A DNA stretch of 20,881 bases from a virus. Of the stretch, positions 8,108 to 14,952 are shown in pieces. The stretch spans positions 1 to 20,881 of IMG/VR virus record IMGVR_UViG_3300021962_000783; one strand, written 5' to 3'. Below the pieces are notes generated by a model, which saw nothing but the letters and a program-made list of their open reading frames with translations, had not been told where the DNA came from and ran no database searches. The position numbers and the translations under genes were made by a program. How positions within the stretch are numbered: the stretch's first letter is position 1; every line of letters begins with the position of its first letter.

Positions 8108-9028
8108 TTAAATTGATACAGAATCGTGAACAAGCATATGCTCTGTAAAGAATATGTCGTATGGTTCGCAGTTTATAGATATAACCTCATGTGGAATGTC
8201 TGCAACCTGAATATCTACAATTTCAACCCAATTACTATCTGCTAAATCATAAACAAGGTCTGAATAAATTACCTCTGTAGATAAAACAAATTTAGAAACA
8301 CCTTCTCTTTTTATAAAGATATAGTGTGTGTCAGAAAATACATCTCCATTAATTAAAACACCTCTTGCAGAGGTTCTTCTATTTAAACTAACAATTGTTG
8401 TTGTTGTTTCTGATACAGAAGGGTCTATTGCGGTCCAATCTAGTGCTTGTTGTGCTGTGTTTAATAAGCTGTCATACGGAAATCCCTGTATGTCTGCAGA
8501 AACTAACGTATCTCCTACTTGTAGGTCTTTAGCAGGAACCAGCCCGTTTGGCGTAATTATTAAAGTAGTTATCCCAATTGATTTTTGTGGAGGGGTAAAA
8601 TTTAAAGGTGGAATATCAATTGGTGGTGATTCTGGTGGCGCATTAAAGTATGGCGGAGCATTATCGTATGGTGGTGGGTTAGAATATGGATTGTAGTATA
8701 CGTTATCATATGGCGGCGGATTACTATATGGATTATAGTATGGATTATAATAAGGATTATAGTAAGGTGCAACATATGATCTAAAAACAAAATTTACTGT
8801 AGATCCGATTGTGACAGTTGTGCCTGCAGGAATACTTTGAGTAGAAAGAATTCCATCTAAACCAGAGTCTGATGTGCTTTCAGATGATTCAGAGTAGCTT
8901 AAACCTACATTTAATAATGCCGCTTGAGCTGCTAATCTTGAAAGGCCCGTAAGGTTAGGCACATTAACTTTTCTAGATCCAAATTTTGCTTTTTTAAGTT
9001 TTGCAACTATCTTTTTGCCTTTTGCCAT
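8108..9028 (-). CDS. PASTA - Tyr/Pro/Asn repeat - Hint domain protein
   Basis: This 306-residue protein has three parts. Residues 1-20 are Lys-rich. Residues about 21-83 form a PASTA-like domain (VPNLTGLSRLAAQAALL ... IPAGTTVTIGSTVNFVF), a fold that in other proteins binds peptidoglycan. Residues 87-140 are a repeat linker built from YYNP and a 14-residue unit, YYNPYSNPPPYDN plus one residue, present twice at 97-124. Residues about 150-302 look like a Hint (Hedgehog/intein) domain: TPNGLVPAKDLQVGDTL at 159-175, TH at 234-235, and the ending FFTEHMLVHDS. The first Hint residue aligns with Ser150 instead of Cys, the penultimate is His301, the last is Asp302 instead of Asn, and Ser303 follows. 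No signal peptide is seen. The ribosome site AGGGAGG is strong. Autoprocessing is possible but unproven. Confidence 0.75.
   Translation of the reverse strand: MAKGKKIVAKLKKAKFGSRKVNVPNLTGLSRLAAQAALLNVGLSYSESSESTSDSGLDGILSTQSIPAGTTVTIGSTVNFVFRSYVAPYYNPYYNPYYNPYSNPPPYDNVYYNPYSNPPPYDNAPPYFNAPPESPPIDIPPLNFTPPQKSIGITTLIITPNGLVPAKDLQVGDTLVSADIQGFPYDSLLNTAQQALDWTAIDPSVSETTTTIVSLNRRTSARGVLINGDVFSDTHYIFIKREGVSKFVLSTEVIYSDLVYDLADSNWVEIVDIQVADIPHEVISINCEPYDIFFTEHMLVHDSVSI
8657..8740 (-). repeat. Two 42-bp tandem repeats encoding the Tyr/Pro/Asn linker
   Basis: Two imperfect 42-bp units encode a 14-residue YYNPYSNPPPYDN-type repeat, and extra YYNP units continue to about 8764. The copies differ at several bases, mostly silent, so the peptide is conserved more than the DNA. 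Such a track can vary in copy number by slippage. Confidence 0.8.
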
Positions 9029-9412
9029 TTACTTTGCCTCCCTGTATCCGATAGCAGCATTACCTGCAGGGACTCTTATAAAATTAAATACTCTTGGTCC
9101 ATCATGCCGTGGAATTAAATTATTTTTTTCTATTTCATTATAAACATCTTGAATACTTAAAAAACTACCATTATTTTGTAAGCTATTAAATTCTTTTACT
9201 AAATGGTTGTGACTGGACAAAGCATCTTCTTCATTTAAATAATACTTAGAATATAAAATTGCTAGCTGCCTGACTCTTCCTTTTTCATCACACTCAAAAA
9301 CTGCAGTTTGATATTTACCAGCCGCTGTTTTTATTGTCTCTAAAAGCAAATGTGTATCTGGAAATAAGAAGATGTCTTCGTGCTGCCATCTGACTAACGT
9401 TGGATCATGCAT
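9029..9412 (-). CDS. Hypothetical protein
   Basis: I do not recognise this 127-residue soluble-looking protein. The start chosen is the ATG at 9412 rather than an in-frame GTG 24 bases upstream. AGGAG lies 8 bases before this ATG, and the ATG shares a base with the TAA stop of the preceding gene (TAATG), the junction used repeatedly here. Visible features are an aromatic/acidic beginning (MHDPTLVRWQHEDIFLFPD), a charged middle and the end GNAAIGYREAK. No zinc, nucleotide-binding or membrane motifs are seen. It lies between the PASTA-Hint protein and the protein with the dUTPase-like motif, in a cluster of non-fibre genes. Confidence 0.7.
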   Translation of the reverse strand: MHDPTLVRWQHEDIFLFPDTHLLLETIKTAAGKYQTAVFECDEKGRVRQLAILYSKYYLNEEDALSSHNHLVKEFNSLQNNGSFLSIQDVYNEIEKNNLIPRHDGPRVFNFIRVPAGNAAIGYREAK

Positions 9413-10137
9413 TAGGAATACTCCTTTTTTTGCCACTTTTCTTTTTTATAAAATCCTGAAAATAAATTCATTCTTTTTTCTTGTTCTTTTTGGCCTTCGT
9501 ACCTCAAAGATAGATTTTTTTCTGAAATCCAAGGTTCTCTTTTTATTGGAATAATTTGATATATTGGAGTTCCTTTTGATATTATACCTTCAAATCCTTC
9601 TTTTAGGTGAAAGCTTATATTTCCTGGAGAAGAGTAATGGTCTGTATCAATAATTGCAGATGGTGTTATAAACGGAAGCTCTGGTCTATTCATTGGGCTA
9701 GTTAATATACAAGACCATCCTGGTGGGGTTTTGATGCCCCACTGCATAAGCCAAGCAAAGTGTTTTGAAGAATATCCTAGCGATGTATCAATTTCATCTC
9801 GGTTTCTTACTTGAATAGGATTTAATGGGGATCTCCATTTAGCATATTGCTCACCATTTTTTATAGTTATTTGTATGTCACAATGTAGCTCTTGAATATA
9901 TCCTGCAGTCATTGCGTCAAAATACGGTATGCAGTGCTTAAGTCCAGTATTTGGAACTGCGTTTCCAGCATCGTCCTTGCCGTATAGCACAAGATCTTCT
10001 GATCCAACATATCTTGGTTTATCTTTCCAGCTTGCAGGAATATGTGATTTTGCCAATGATGGCATTTTAGAAACGTTTTCTGCTAATTCGCTCCATGAAT
10101 AGAATTCTATTTTATTAACATTTGTTTTACTTTTCAT
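9412..10137 (-). CDS. Conserved phage-type protein with a dUTPase-like motif (possibly DUF6065)
   Basis: This 241-residue protein has a layout I associate with an uncharacterised phage family, possibly DUF6065: HCIPYFDAMTAGY at 68-80, WGIKTPPGWSCILTSPMNRPE near 133-153, IIDTDHY at 162-168, and KGTPIYQIIPIKREPW at 188-203. The pair IIDTD-Y plus G-T-P-x-x-Q-x-I resembles the GVIDxDY and G-x-R-x-A-Q motifs of trimeric dUTPase/dCTP deaminase folds, but the other dUTPase motifs are not evident. The start overlaps the oxygenase stop by 4 bases (ATGA), so the two are coupled. The C-terminus is Lys/Glu-rich. Function is unknown; a nucleotide-related or sugar/fibre-related role are both open. Confidence 0.7.
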   Translation of the reverse strand: MKSKTNVNKIEFYSWSELAENVSKMPSLAKSHIPASWKDKPRYVGSEDLVLYGKDDAGNAVPNTGLKHCIPYFDAMTAGYIQELHCDIQITIKNGEQYAKWRSPLNPIQVRNRDEIDTSLGYSSKHFAWLMQWGIKTPPGWSCILTSPMNRPELPFITPSAIIDTDHYSSPGNISFHLKEGFEGIISKGTPIYQIIPIKREPWISEKNLSLRYEGQKEQEKRMNLFSGFYKKEKWQKKEYS

Positions 10138-10751
10138 TGAGGAAGCCTATCTTTATGTGACTCAAAATACGTGTAAAACATATTTACAGTATATCTGCAT
10201 CCTTCTTCTATTTTTCTTACGCCGTGTGCATGGTGCTTATCTCCTGGGAAAAAGGCTAACATTCTTTTTTTAATCTCTATTATGTGATCATGTTGTGGGA
10301 AATAAATTTGTCCGCCCTTAAAGTCATCATTTAAATAAAGAACAACTCCAATATCTCTCCAGTTCCAAATATGTGGCTCTCTACCAAAATTTTCATAGTC
10401 TGAATGAGGAGGCTGCTCTTCTCCCAGCGGCCATCTAATTAAGTTTAATGAATCTGCATAAATATCTTCTTTTAGATTCCAGGTTTCAATAATTTTTTCT
10501 CTAATTCTTTTTCTAATTGATATGCATAGATTCATTATCTCAAGATCTTTTGGATTATTAAATCCTTTTTCTGGTACGGTAAGATTTATAACGCCTAGGA
10601 ATCTTTTTGACCAGTGCTGGCTTGGATCGCTTTTAATATCACTCTTATCCCACAAATCATTATCCGTTAAATACTTTTCATAATCCAATATAGCGTTACA
10701 TTCGTCTTCTGATATAAAATCATATACAACGGTGATGTCTTCTTTTGCCAC
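10134..10751 (-). CDS. 2OG-Fe(II) oxygenase, prolyl-4-hydroxylase type
   Basis: This is a 205-residue protein. The enzyme family couples oxidation of 2-oxoglutarate to hydroxylation of a substrate, using iron. Ligands visible are H116-x-D118 (PPHSDYENFG) and a distal His in HHAHGV, most likely H176. R186 in GCRYTVNMFYTYF is the expected 2-oxoglutarate-binding Arg. The GGQIYFPQ segment and FFPGD also match the family. Length is usual for phage members. The start is a GTG 3 bases after the stop of the fibre gene; no better start is near. It overlaps the next gene by 4 bases. Substrate is unknown. Its position between fibre genes, in a phage with collagen-like proteins, makes a fibre protein a candidate (inference). 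Confidence 0.88.
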   Translation of the reverse strand: MAKEDITVVYDFISEDECNAILDYEKYLTDNDLWDKSDIKSDPSQHWSKRFLGVINLTVPEKGFNNPKDLEIMNLCISIRKRIREKIIETWNLKEDIYADSLNLIRWPLGEEQPPHSDYENFGREPHIWNWRDIGVVLYLNDDFKGGQIYFPQHDHIIEIKKRMLAFFPGDKHHAHGVRKIEEGCRYTVNMFYTYFESHKDRLPQ

Positions 10752-10754
10752 TTC

Positions 10755-12068
10755 TTATACCGCCAAGTCTCCGAGTATAACCCAACTATTTAAACCTCTT
10801 TTTAATAGCGTTGCGCTTGCCCATTGTGTACGCAATTTTAATCCTGGTGTTGCATTTGGTGTAAATCCATTTCCAGCAATTGTAACCTGAGAAGATCCTG
10901 TTTGAAGAATATCTATGGAACATCCGATAGGGAATGCTGCTGAGTCTGTTATTGTAACAGTACCCCCATCTGGCATTTCTATAATTTTATTAATGTCTTC
11001 TGGAATAGTTGTATAATTGCCAGAGACAACCTTAATCAATGTGTCGTTTTCTAATGAGCCTATGATTGCACCTTTCATGCTTGAGTGAAATTGGCAAGCA
11101 TAATATAATGAGCTTGGTCCAGATATGCTGTAATCAAAAACAATAATCCCATTATCTGTTCCACCATTTGTTATTCCTGTGCTATAAACATCGGCTTCTG
11201 AATATCCGCCAGGTACTGTTTGAATCCAAAATGGGTGCCCTACGGCGTTTATCTTAATAATATATTTTTTACCTTTTACAAAATACATGTTGCCATTTAA
11301 TACACCATTAACTATATATCCGCCAGTTCCTGAATTTGTAATAACATAATCAAATGATTGATCAGAAATATTTAACTTTAAATCTAGAGCTGCTTGTTGT
11401 GCAGTTGAAACAGGTTTACTTACATCTAGTGTGTTGTCTACGCTTCCAAGTCCGACCATTGCTTTTGTAATTCCGCTTACTGTACCAGTAAATGTTGGAT
11501 CCGCAATTGGTGCTTTAAGAGAAAGTGATGTTGTAATTGATGTTGCATAAGATGCATCATCTGCTAAGGCTGCTGCTAACTCGTCTAGAGTATTTAATGT
11601 CTCTGGTGCAGAATTAATAAGATTTGCAATTGCTGTTGAAATTTTTGAATCTGCTGCGGTTCCTGCAGCAATTACAGCTGCATCAATTGCTGCGGCTGCG
11701 GCTGAAGAAACCTCTGTATCTCTAGCTATTCCTGAAGGAATTTCTGAGTCTGGTATTTTACCATTGCTATCAAGTGTTGCAATACCATCTGCAACGCCAA
11801 CTTGCGATACTGGAACATAGCTTGCATCTGAAGTATTTCCTAGTGCAAATATTGCTGCGTCCGTATATGCTTTTGCAGAGTCAAATGCAAATGTTAGATC
11901 GCTTAAATTAGCATGAAAAAAATAAAGATCAGACCATAAAGATGTTCCGTTTCCAAATTTTATTTTACCTAAAGTTGTATCAATGCCAAGTTCGCCTTGA
12001 GCTAATGGTACTGTTGATGCAGCCCATTGTGCACTAGTGCCTCTTTTAATTCTTATCTTAGTTGCCAT
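10755..12068 (-). CDS. Tail-fibre protein with Mtd-like N-terminus and cupredoxin-like domain
   Basis: This is a 437-residue protein. Residues 1-50 (IKRGTSAQW ... LAQGELGIDTTLGKIKFGNG) match the N-terminal module of major-tropism-determinant-type fibres. Residues 64-110 and 146-184 are modules also found, in the opposite order, in the 689-residue fibre. Residues 185-232 form a PTFTGTVSG / VGLGSVDNT stalk-type module. Residues about 238-337 look like a cupredoxin: GHPFWIQTV gives H278, and YYACQFHSSM gives C325, H328 and M331, the complete type-1 copper ligand set. Residues 345-437 form a C-terminal beta domain. The gene starts with TAATG coupling to the upstream 101-residue gene. The fibre role is well supported; copper binding is predicted from motif only. 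Confidence 0.85.
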   Translation of the reverse strand: MATKIRIKRGTSAQWAASTVPLAQGELGIDTTLGKIKFGNGTSLWSDLYFFHANLSDLTFAFDSAKAYTDAAIFALGNTSDASYVPVSQVGVADGIATLDSNGKIPDSEIPSGIARDTEVSSAAAAAIDAAVIAAGTAADSKISTAIANLINSAPETLNTLDELAAALADDASYATSITTSLSLKAPIADPTFTGTVSGITKAMVGLGSVDNTLDVSKPVSTAQQAALDLKLNISDQSFDYVITNSGTGGYIVNGVLNGNMYFVKGKKYIIKINAVGHPFWIQTVPGGYSEADVYSTGITNGGTDNGIIVFDYSISGPSSLYYACQFHSSMKGAIIGSLENDTLIKVVSGNYTTIPEDINKIIEMPDGGTVTITDSAAFPIGCSIDILQTGSSQVTIAGNGFTPNATPGLKLRTQWASATLLKRGLNSWVILGDLAV

Positions 12069-12373
12069 TATGGTGTTCCTCCATCAAGACTTCCGCCTGG
12101 TAAATTTCCGCTATCTGAAAAAGCAGAGCCTCCATCTATTGTACCATTTGAAGGAATCTGATTATCTGATACAGAAAAAATTTGTCCATCATAAGTATGA
12201 ATATGATCTAGCAATCCTGTTATTGCTCCGCCACTAACTAAATTCCAGGAAGAGCCGTCATAATATTTTAGGGCATTTTCGGTGGTATTGTAATAAAGAT
12301 CTCCAATTCTTGAATTGGCTGGATCTGATTCTAATGCTACTGCATGTAAGGGAACTAATCTTTTAACTGACAT
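12068..12373 (-). CDS. Small fibre-associated protein
   Basis: This 101-residue protein consists of one beta module (NSRIGDLYYNTTENALKYYD, then GSSWNLV; residues about 20-46) followed by a Gly/Ser/Asp-rich tail (SDSGNLPGGSLDGGTP). The same GDxYYN ... YYDGSSW module occurs in the neighbouring 465- and 150-residue proteins. It may be a separate fibre subunit or connector. The ribosome site AAGGAGAA is strong, and the stop overlaps the next start by one base. No specific family is recognised. Confidence 0.7.
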   Translation of the reverse strand: MSVKRLVPLHAVALESDPANSRIGDLYYNTTENALKYYDGSSWNLVSGGAITGLLDHIHTYDGQIFSVSDNQIPSNGTIDGGSAFSDSGNLPGGSLDGGTP

Positions 12374-12384
12374 TCAGTTTCTCC

Positions 12385-13782
12385 TTATCCAGTAATTACG
12401 ACTCTATATGCTCCACTTGCAGGGGCTGTTGCAAATTTTAATGTAATTGAGTTAGCAGATGTGCGCTCTACGTCTGTTTCAACAAGTGCTTTTGATCCAG
12501 AGGTCTCAAAAACATTAACAGTTACATCATCTGTGCCTAAATTGTGATTTACTATAATAGAAGTTAGTGTGCTTGGATTAGAGAGATCTTCTGCATACTT
12601 TCTTGCAATTGAATGATAATTTGTGCCGTTATTTGTTAATGTCCAGTTGTCTGTGGTTTCGTTCCACTTAAGATCGACATCCGCTTCTATTCCACGGTGT
12701 ACTTTAATACCAGCATCAACAGAAGGGGTATTCTCTTCTGGCATATCGCTGTTAAGATTAATATAATTATCAGAAATATTAACTTGTGTTGTATTAACAG
12801 CATTAATTGATCCAGTAACATTCAAATCACCAAGAACATTAAGGTTATTTCCAATTGTTACGTCATCTGGTAAACCGATTGTTACTGTGGTTCCTTCTCC
12901 AGAAGTTGGGCTTACGGTTATTTCATTTTCTGTGCCTTGGATATTAGCAACATAATCACCAGTTGTTTGTGTTCCAAGATTTACATTTTTGATGCCGACG
13001 GCACCGTCTGTTACGTTAAAATCGTTTGTGTCAAAAGAAGCAACACCACGATTTGTAGTTGTTGCAATTTCTGCATCTACTGTTAATGTTCCTGCTGTAT
13101 CATCATAAGTTACATCAATGCCTTCGCCAGCAATAACTTGAGAGGCTACAATATCTTGTACACGTTCAGCATTTAAAGTAATATGTCCTGCTGTTGCTGT
13201 AAAATCTACTGCATTAAAAGAAGCTACACCTTTATTTACTGCAGATGCATCTTCTCCAGAAATAGTAATTGTATTATTTGTTACTTCTGTATTTATTCCT
13301 TCTCCGCCTGCAAAGGTTAAAGTGTCTGTAAGAAGATTTACTGTGTCTGTATCGCCAAACTCTGCGGCGATAGAAAGAGTAGTTGCTACATCTATTTCAC
13401 CAGCTGCTGTTAAGCGACCTTGTGCGTCTACTGTAAATGTTGGTATCTTTGTTTGTGAACCATATGAGCCAGGTGTTACAGCTGTATCGTTAAGCTTAAG
13501 TGTTGTTGTTCCAAGCGCATCATTATATGTAGAAGTTAATGCTGTTCCAGCAAGTACAGAGGCACCAATGATATCTTGGACAACTTCTGTAGAGCCAGAC
13601 ATAGGCATCCATGGACCATCTGGGGCAGTTTTGCCATTGTAGTAGTACATGGTATTGTCTGCTGTGTCATAGTAAATCTGACCAGTGACTGGACTTGATG
13701 GGGCAGAACCTAAGTTCTGAATTCTAGCATTTAGGAGCTCATTCTTGTTGAGATCTACGCTAACTAAAAATTTTCTTGCCAT
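12385..13782 (-). CDS. Tail-fibre protein with repeated AG-x-YDD modules
   Basis: This 465-residue protein begins with MARKFLVSVDLNKNELLNA and a GQIYYDTADNTMYYYNG module (residues about 34-50). Beta-repeat units follow of the type VQDIV-x-AG-x-YDD-x-GT-L: VQDIIGASVLAG near 68, and VQDIVASQVIAGEGIDVTYDD near 207. Copies of NKGVASFNAVDF / NRGVASFDTNDF lie between them. Residues about 305-345 contain the NNLNVLGDLNVTGSINAVNT repeat typical of phage fibres. The C-terminus has a HNLGTDDVTVNVFE fold, also seen at the end of the 150-residue neighbour. The ribosome site is GGGAGAA. A fibre or receptor-binding role is strongly suggested by architecture. Confidence 0.8.
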   Translation of the reverse strand: MARKFLVSVDLNKNELLNARIQNLGSAPSSPVTGQIYYDTADNTMYYYNGKTAPDGPWMPMSGSTEVVQDIIGASVLAGTALTSTYNDALGTTTLKLNDTAVTPGSYGSQTKIPTFTVDAQGRLTAAGEIDVATTLSIAAEFGDTDTVNLLTDTLTFAGGEGINTEVTNNTITISGEDASAVNKGVASFNAVDFTATAGHITLNAERVQDIVASQVIAGEGIDVTYDDTAGTLTVDAEIATTTNRGVASFDTNDFNVTDGAVGIKNVNLGTQTTGDYVANIQGTENEITVSPTSGEGTTVTIGLPDDVTIGNNLNVLGDLNVTGSINAVNTTQVNISDNYINLNSDMPEENTPSVDAGIKVHRGIEADVDLKWNETTDNWTLTNNGTNYHSIARKYAEDLSNPSTLTSIIVNHNLGTDDVTVNVFETSGSKALVETDVERTSANSITLKFATAPASGAYRVVITG

Positions 13783-13794
13783 TTTATTTCTCCC

Positions 13795-14247
13795 TTACGA
13801 CAGATGCGCTGTCCCTGAGAATGGTTGGGCCATTGTCAGTGTTAAAGTATTAAGACTATTATAATCTATTCCTGTTTCCAATACGTCGCCTGCGCTGGAC
13901 TTAACAGTTACATTTGGGCTAAACCCTAGATTATGATTCACTACTACAGAATATATACCAGAGACAGGTCCTTGAACTTGAGACATTTCCCATGAATAAA
14001 CAAAGGCTATGTCGTCTTTAGTTACTAGATCAATTACATTGGCTCCCGCCCAAGTCGCATTTGAGAGCTTTGGGCCATAAAACTCGTTTGTAACGGTATT
14101 GAAATAAAAATCTCCTTCAATGCCTAGGCTGTTTGAAGGGGTGGTAGTGCCATTTAGGATAGTCCTTCCTCTTGGACCTTGTGGGCCAGAGGATGATACT
14201 ACAACTTTATTTACTTGCTCATAAACCTTTACAGTATTTTCTGCCAT
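13795..14247 (-). CDS. Short tail appendage protein with a HNLG beta domain
   Basis: This 150-residue protein starts with a short helical/beta segment, then two collagen-like triplets (GPQGPRG, residues 21-27), an EGDFYFNTVTNEFYG module, and a C-terminal HNLGFSPNVTVKSS domain matching the end of the 465-residue fibre. It looks like an assembly partner or minor fibre subunit. The start overlaps the previous stop by one base (TAATG), so it is translationally coupled to the 115-residue gene. Confidence 0.7.
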   Translation of the reverse strand: MAENTVKVYEQVNKVVVSSSGPQGPRGRTILNGTTTPSNSLGIEGDFYFNTVTNEFYGPKLSNATWAGANVIDLVTKDDIAFVYSWEMSQVQGPVSGIYSVVVNHNLGFSPNVTVKSSAGDVLETGIDYNSLNTLTLTMAQPFSGTAHLS

Positions 14248-14594
14248 TATATGGTCACCGATCTACTTAAAGTTAAAAATCCTTCAAGAAGTTTTGTTTT
14301 TGTATTGTTGGTATCTGTAATCATTAAATCATAAGATGATTTTGGGTGGAACAATTTGCTTGTTTGAGCTGGTGTCATAGTGCAAGTAACTTTACCTTCT
14401 GGGCCATCTATAACTATTCCTTCAAAAGGAGATGATATTGTAAATGATAGCTTTGATCCACCTTTTGTATCTCTAACCTGCATTTTTGCTGTTGCGCCAG
14501 TCAAATTAATTGGTAAGTTATTATTATCCAGATACTCTACGGTAAATGAAAAAGTAGTGTTTTGATCAACTTCAAAGTTTTTTTGTGCTGCCAC
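14247..14594 (-). CDS. Small baseplate/fibre-attachment-like protein
   Basis: This 115-residue all-beta protein shows FSFTVEYLDNNNLPINLTGATAKMQVRD, with GKVTCTMTPAQTSKL in the second half. This pattern resembles the N-terminal domain of BppU-type baseplate upper proteins and other small phage immunoglobulin-like proteins that anchor fibres; the assignment is from general recollection of that pattern. The start is a GTG at 14594 with AGGGG five bases upstream. It is the first gene after the hairpin terminator and overlaps the next gene by one base, so it heads the fibre cluster. Confidence 0.65.
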   Translation of the reverse strand: MAAQKNFEVDQNTTFSFTVEYLDNNNLPINLTGATAKMQVRDTKGGSKLSFTISSPFEGIVIDGPEGKVTCTMTPAQTSKLFHPKSSYDLMITDTNNTKTKLLEGFLTLSRSVTI

Positions 14595-14610
14595 TGTTAC
14601 CCCTAATTAG

Positions 14611-14642
14611 AAAAGCCCTTATGGCTATTTTACCATAAGGGC
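14611..14642 (-). terminator. Hairpin terminator after the holin-like gene
   Basis: A perfect 10-bp stem (GCCCTTATGG and its complement, arms 14615-14624 and 14633-14642) with an 8-base loop is followed, reading leftward, by TTTT. It ends the nrdJ/holin-like transcript and separates it from the fibre cluster. Confidence 0.85.
14627..14635 (-). promoter_or_regulatory. Possible extended -10 box inside the terminator hairpin
   Basis: TGGTAAAAT in the loop and inner arm of the hairpin differs by one base from the TGGTAGAAT boxes of the two minus-strand promoters at 14953 and 16952. No good -35 match is present. If used, it would start the fibre-cluster transcript just past the terminator. Confidence 0.3.
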
Positions 14643-14666
14643 ACTCCTAATCTATATTAGATTTTA

Positions 14667-14894
14667 TTACTTTTTGGTCTTAAAACCAAATTCTTGGTTG
14701 CTAGGGCTTAGAGCCTTTAGGATGACTGGTGCCACTGCTGCGACTCCACCCATTAACAAATCTTTTGGATTCGTATTCCCTGTCATATACAAAGCAATAG
14801 CTGCTGAAAGAAATGCTCTCGCATATGTTCCTAGCGCTGCTAAAATTTCCTCTGTCATTGTAACCTTTCCATCCTTGTTAAGATCTTTTGTCAT
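14667..14894 (-). CDS. Holin-like small membrane protein with an EF-hand loop
   Basis: This is a 75-residue protein. Residues 4-15 (DLNKDGKVTMTE) fit a canonical 12-residue EF-hand calcium loop: Asp at 1, Asn at 3, Asp at 5, Gly at 6, Val at 8, Glu at 12. Two hydrophobic segments follow, near residues 24-37 and 45-62, with a Lys-rich C-terminus. Size, two membrane segments and charged tail are typical of phage holins or other small phage membrane proteins. The lysozyme-like gene lies on the other strand beyond nrdJ. An AAGGAG ribosome site and its own promoter (14953-14980) precede it. Holin function is inferred. Confidence 0.65.
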   Translation of the reverse strand: MTKDLNKDGKVTMTEEILAALGTYARAFLSAAIALYMTGNTNPKDLLMGGVAAVAPVILKALSPSNQEFGFKTKK

Positions 14895-14909
14895 CTTAAT
14901 CTCCTTCTT

Positions 14910-14945
14910 GGGCGTTGTGCCCTAGAATTTTCGGTTTTATCCGAA
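14910..14945 (-). promoter_or_regulatory. Two hairpins in the leader of the holin-like gene
   Basis: In transcript order, a TTCGG/CCGAA stem (14945-14930) is followed by a GGGC/GCCC stem (14922-14910). The second ends three bases before the AAGGAG ribosome site. They could stabilise the leader or limit ribosome access. Neither has a T-run, so they are not obvious terminators. Confidence 0.45.
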
Positions 14946-14952
14946 TACTATA

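Noticed and set aside
9413-9436. GTG start for the 127-residue protein at 9436
   Set aside because: It would overlap the upstream gene by 25 bases, while AGGAG lies 8 bases before the ATG at 9412 with a TAATG junction.
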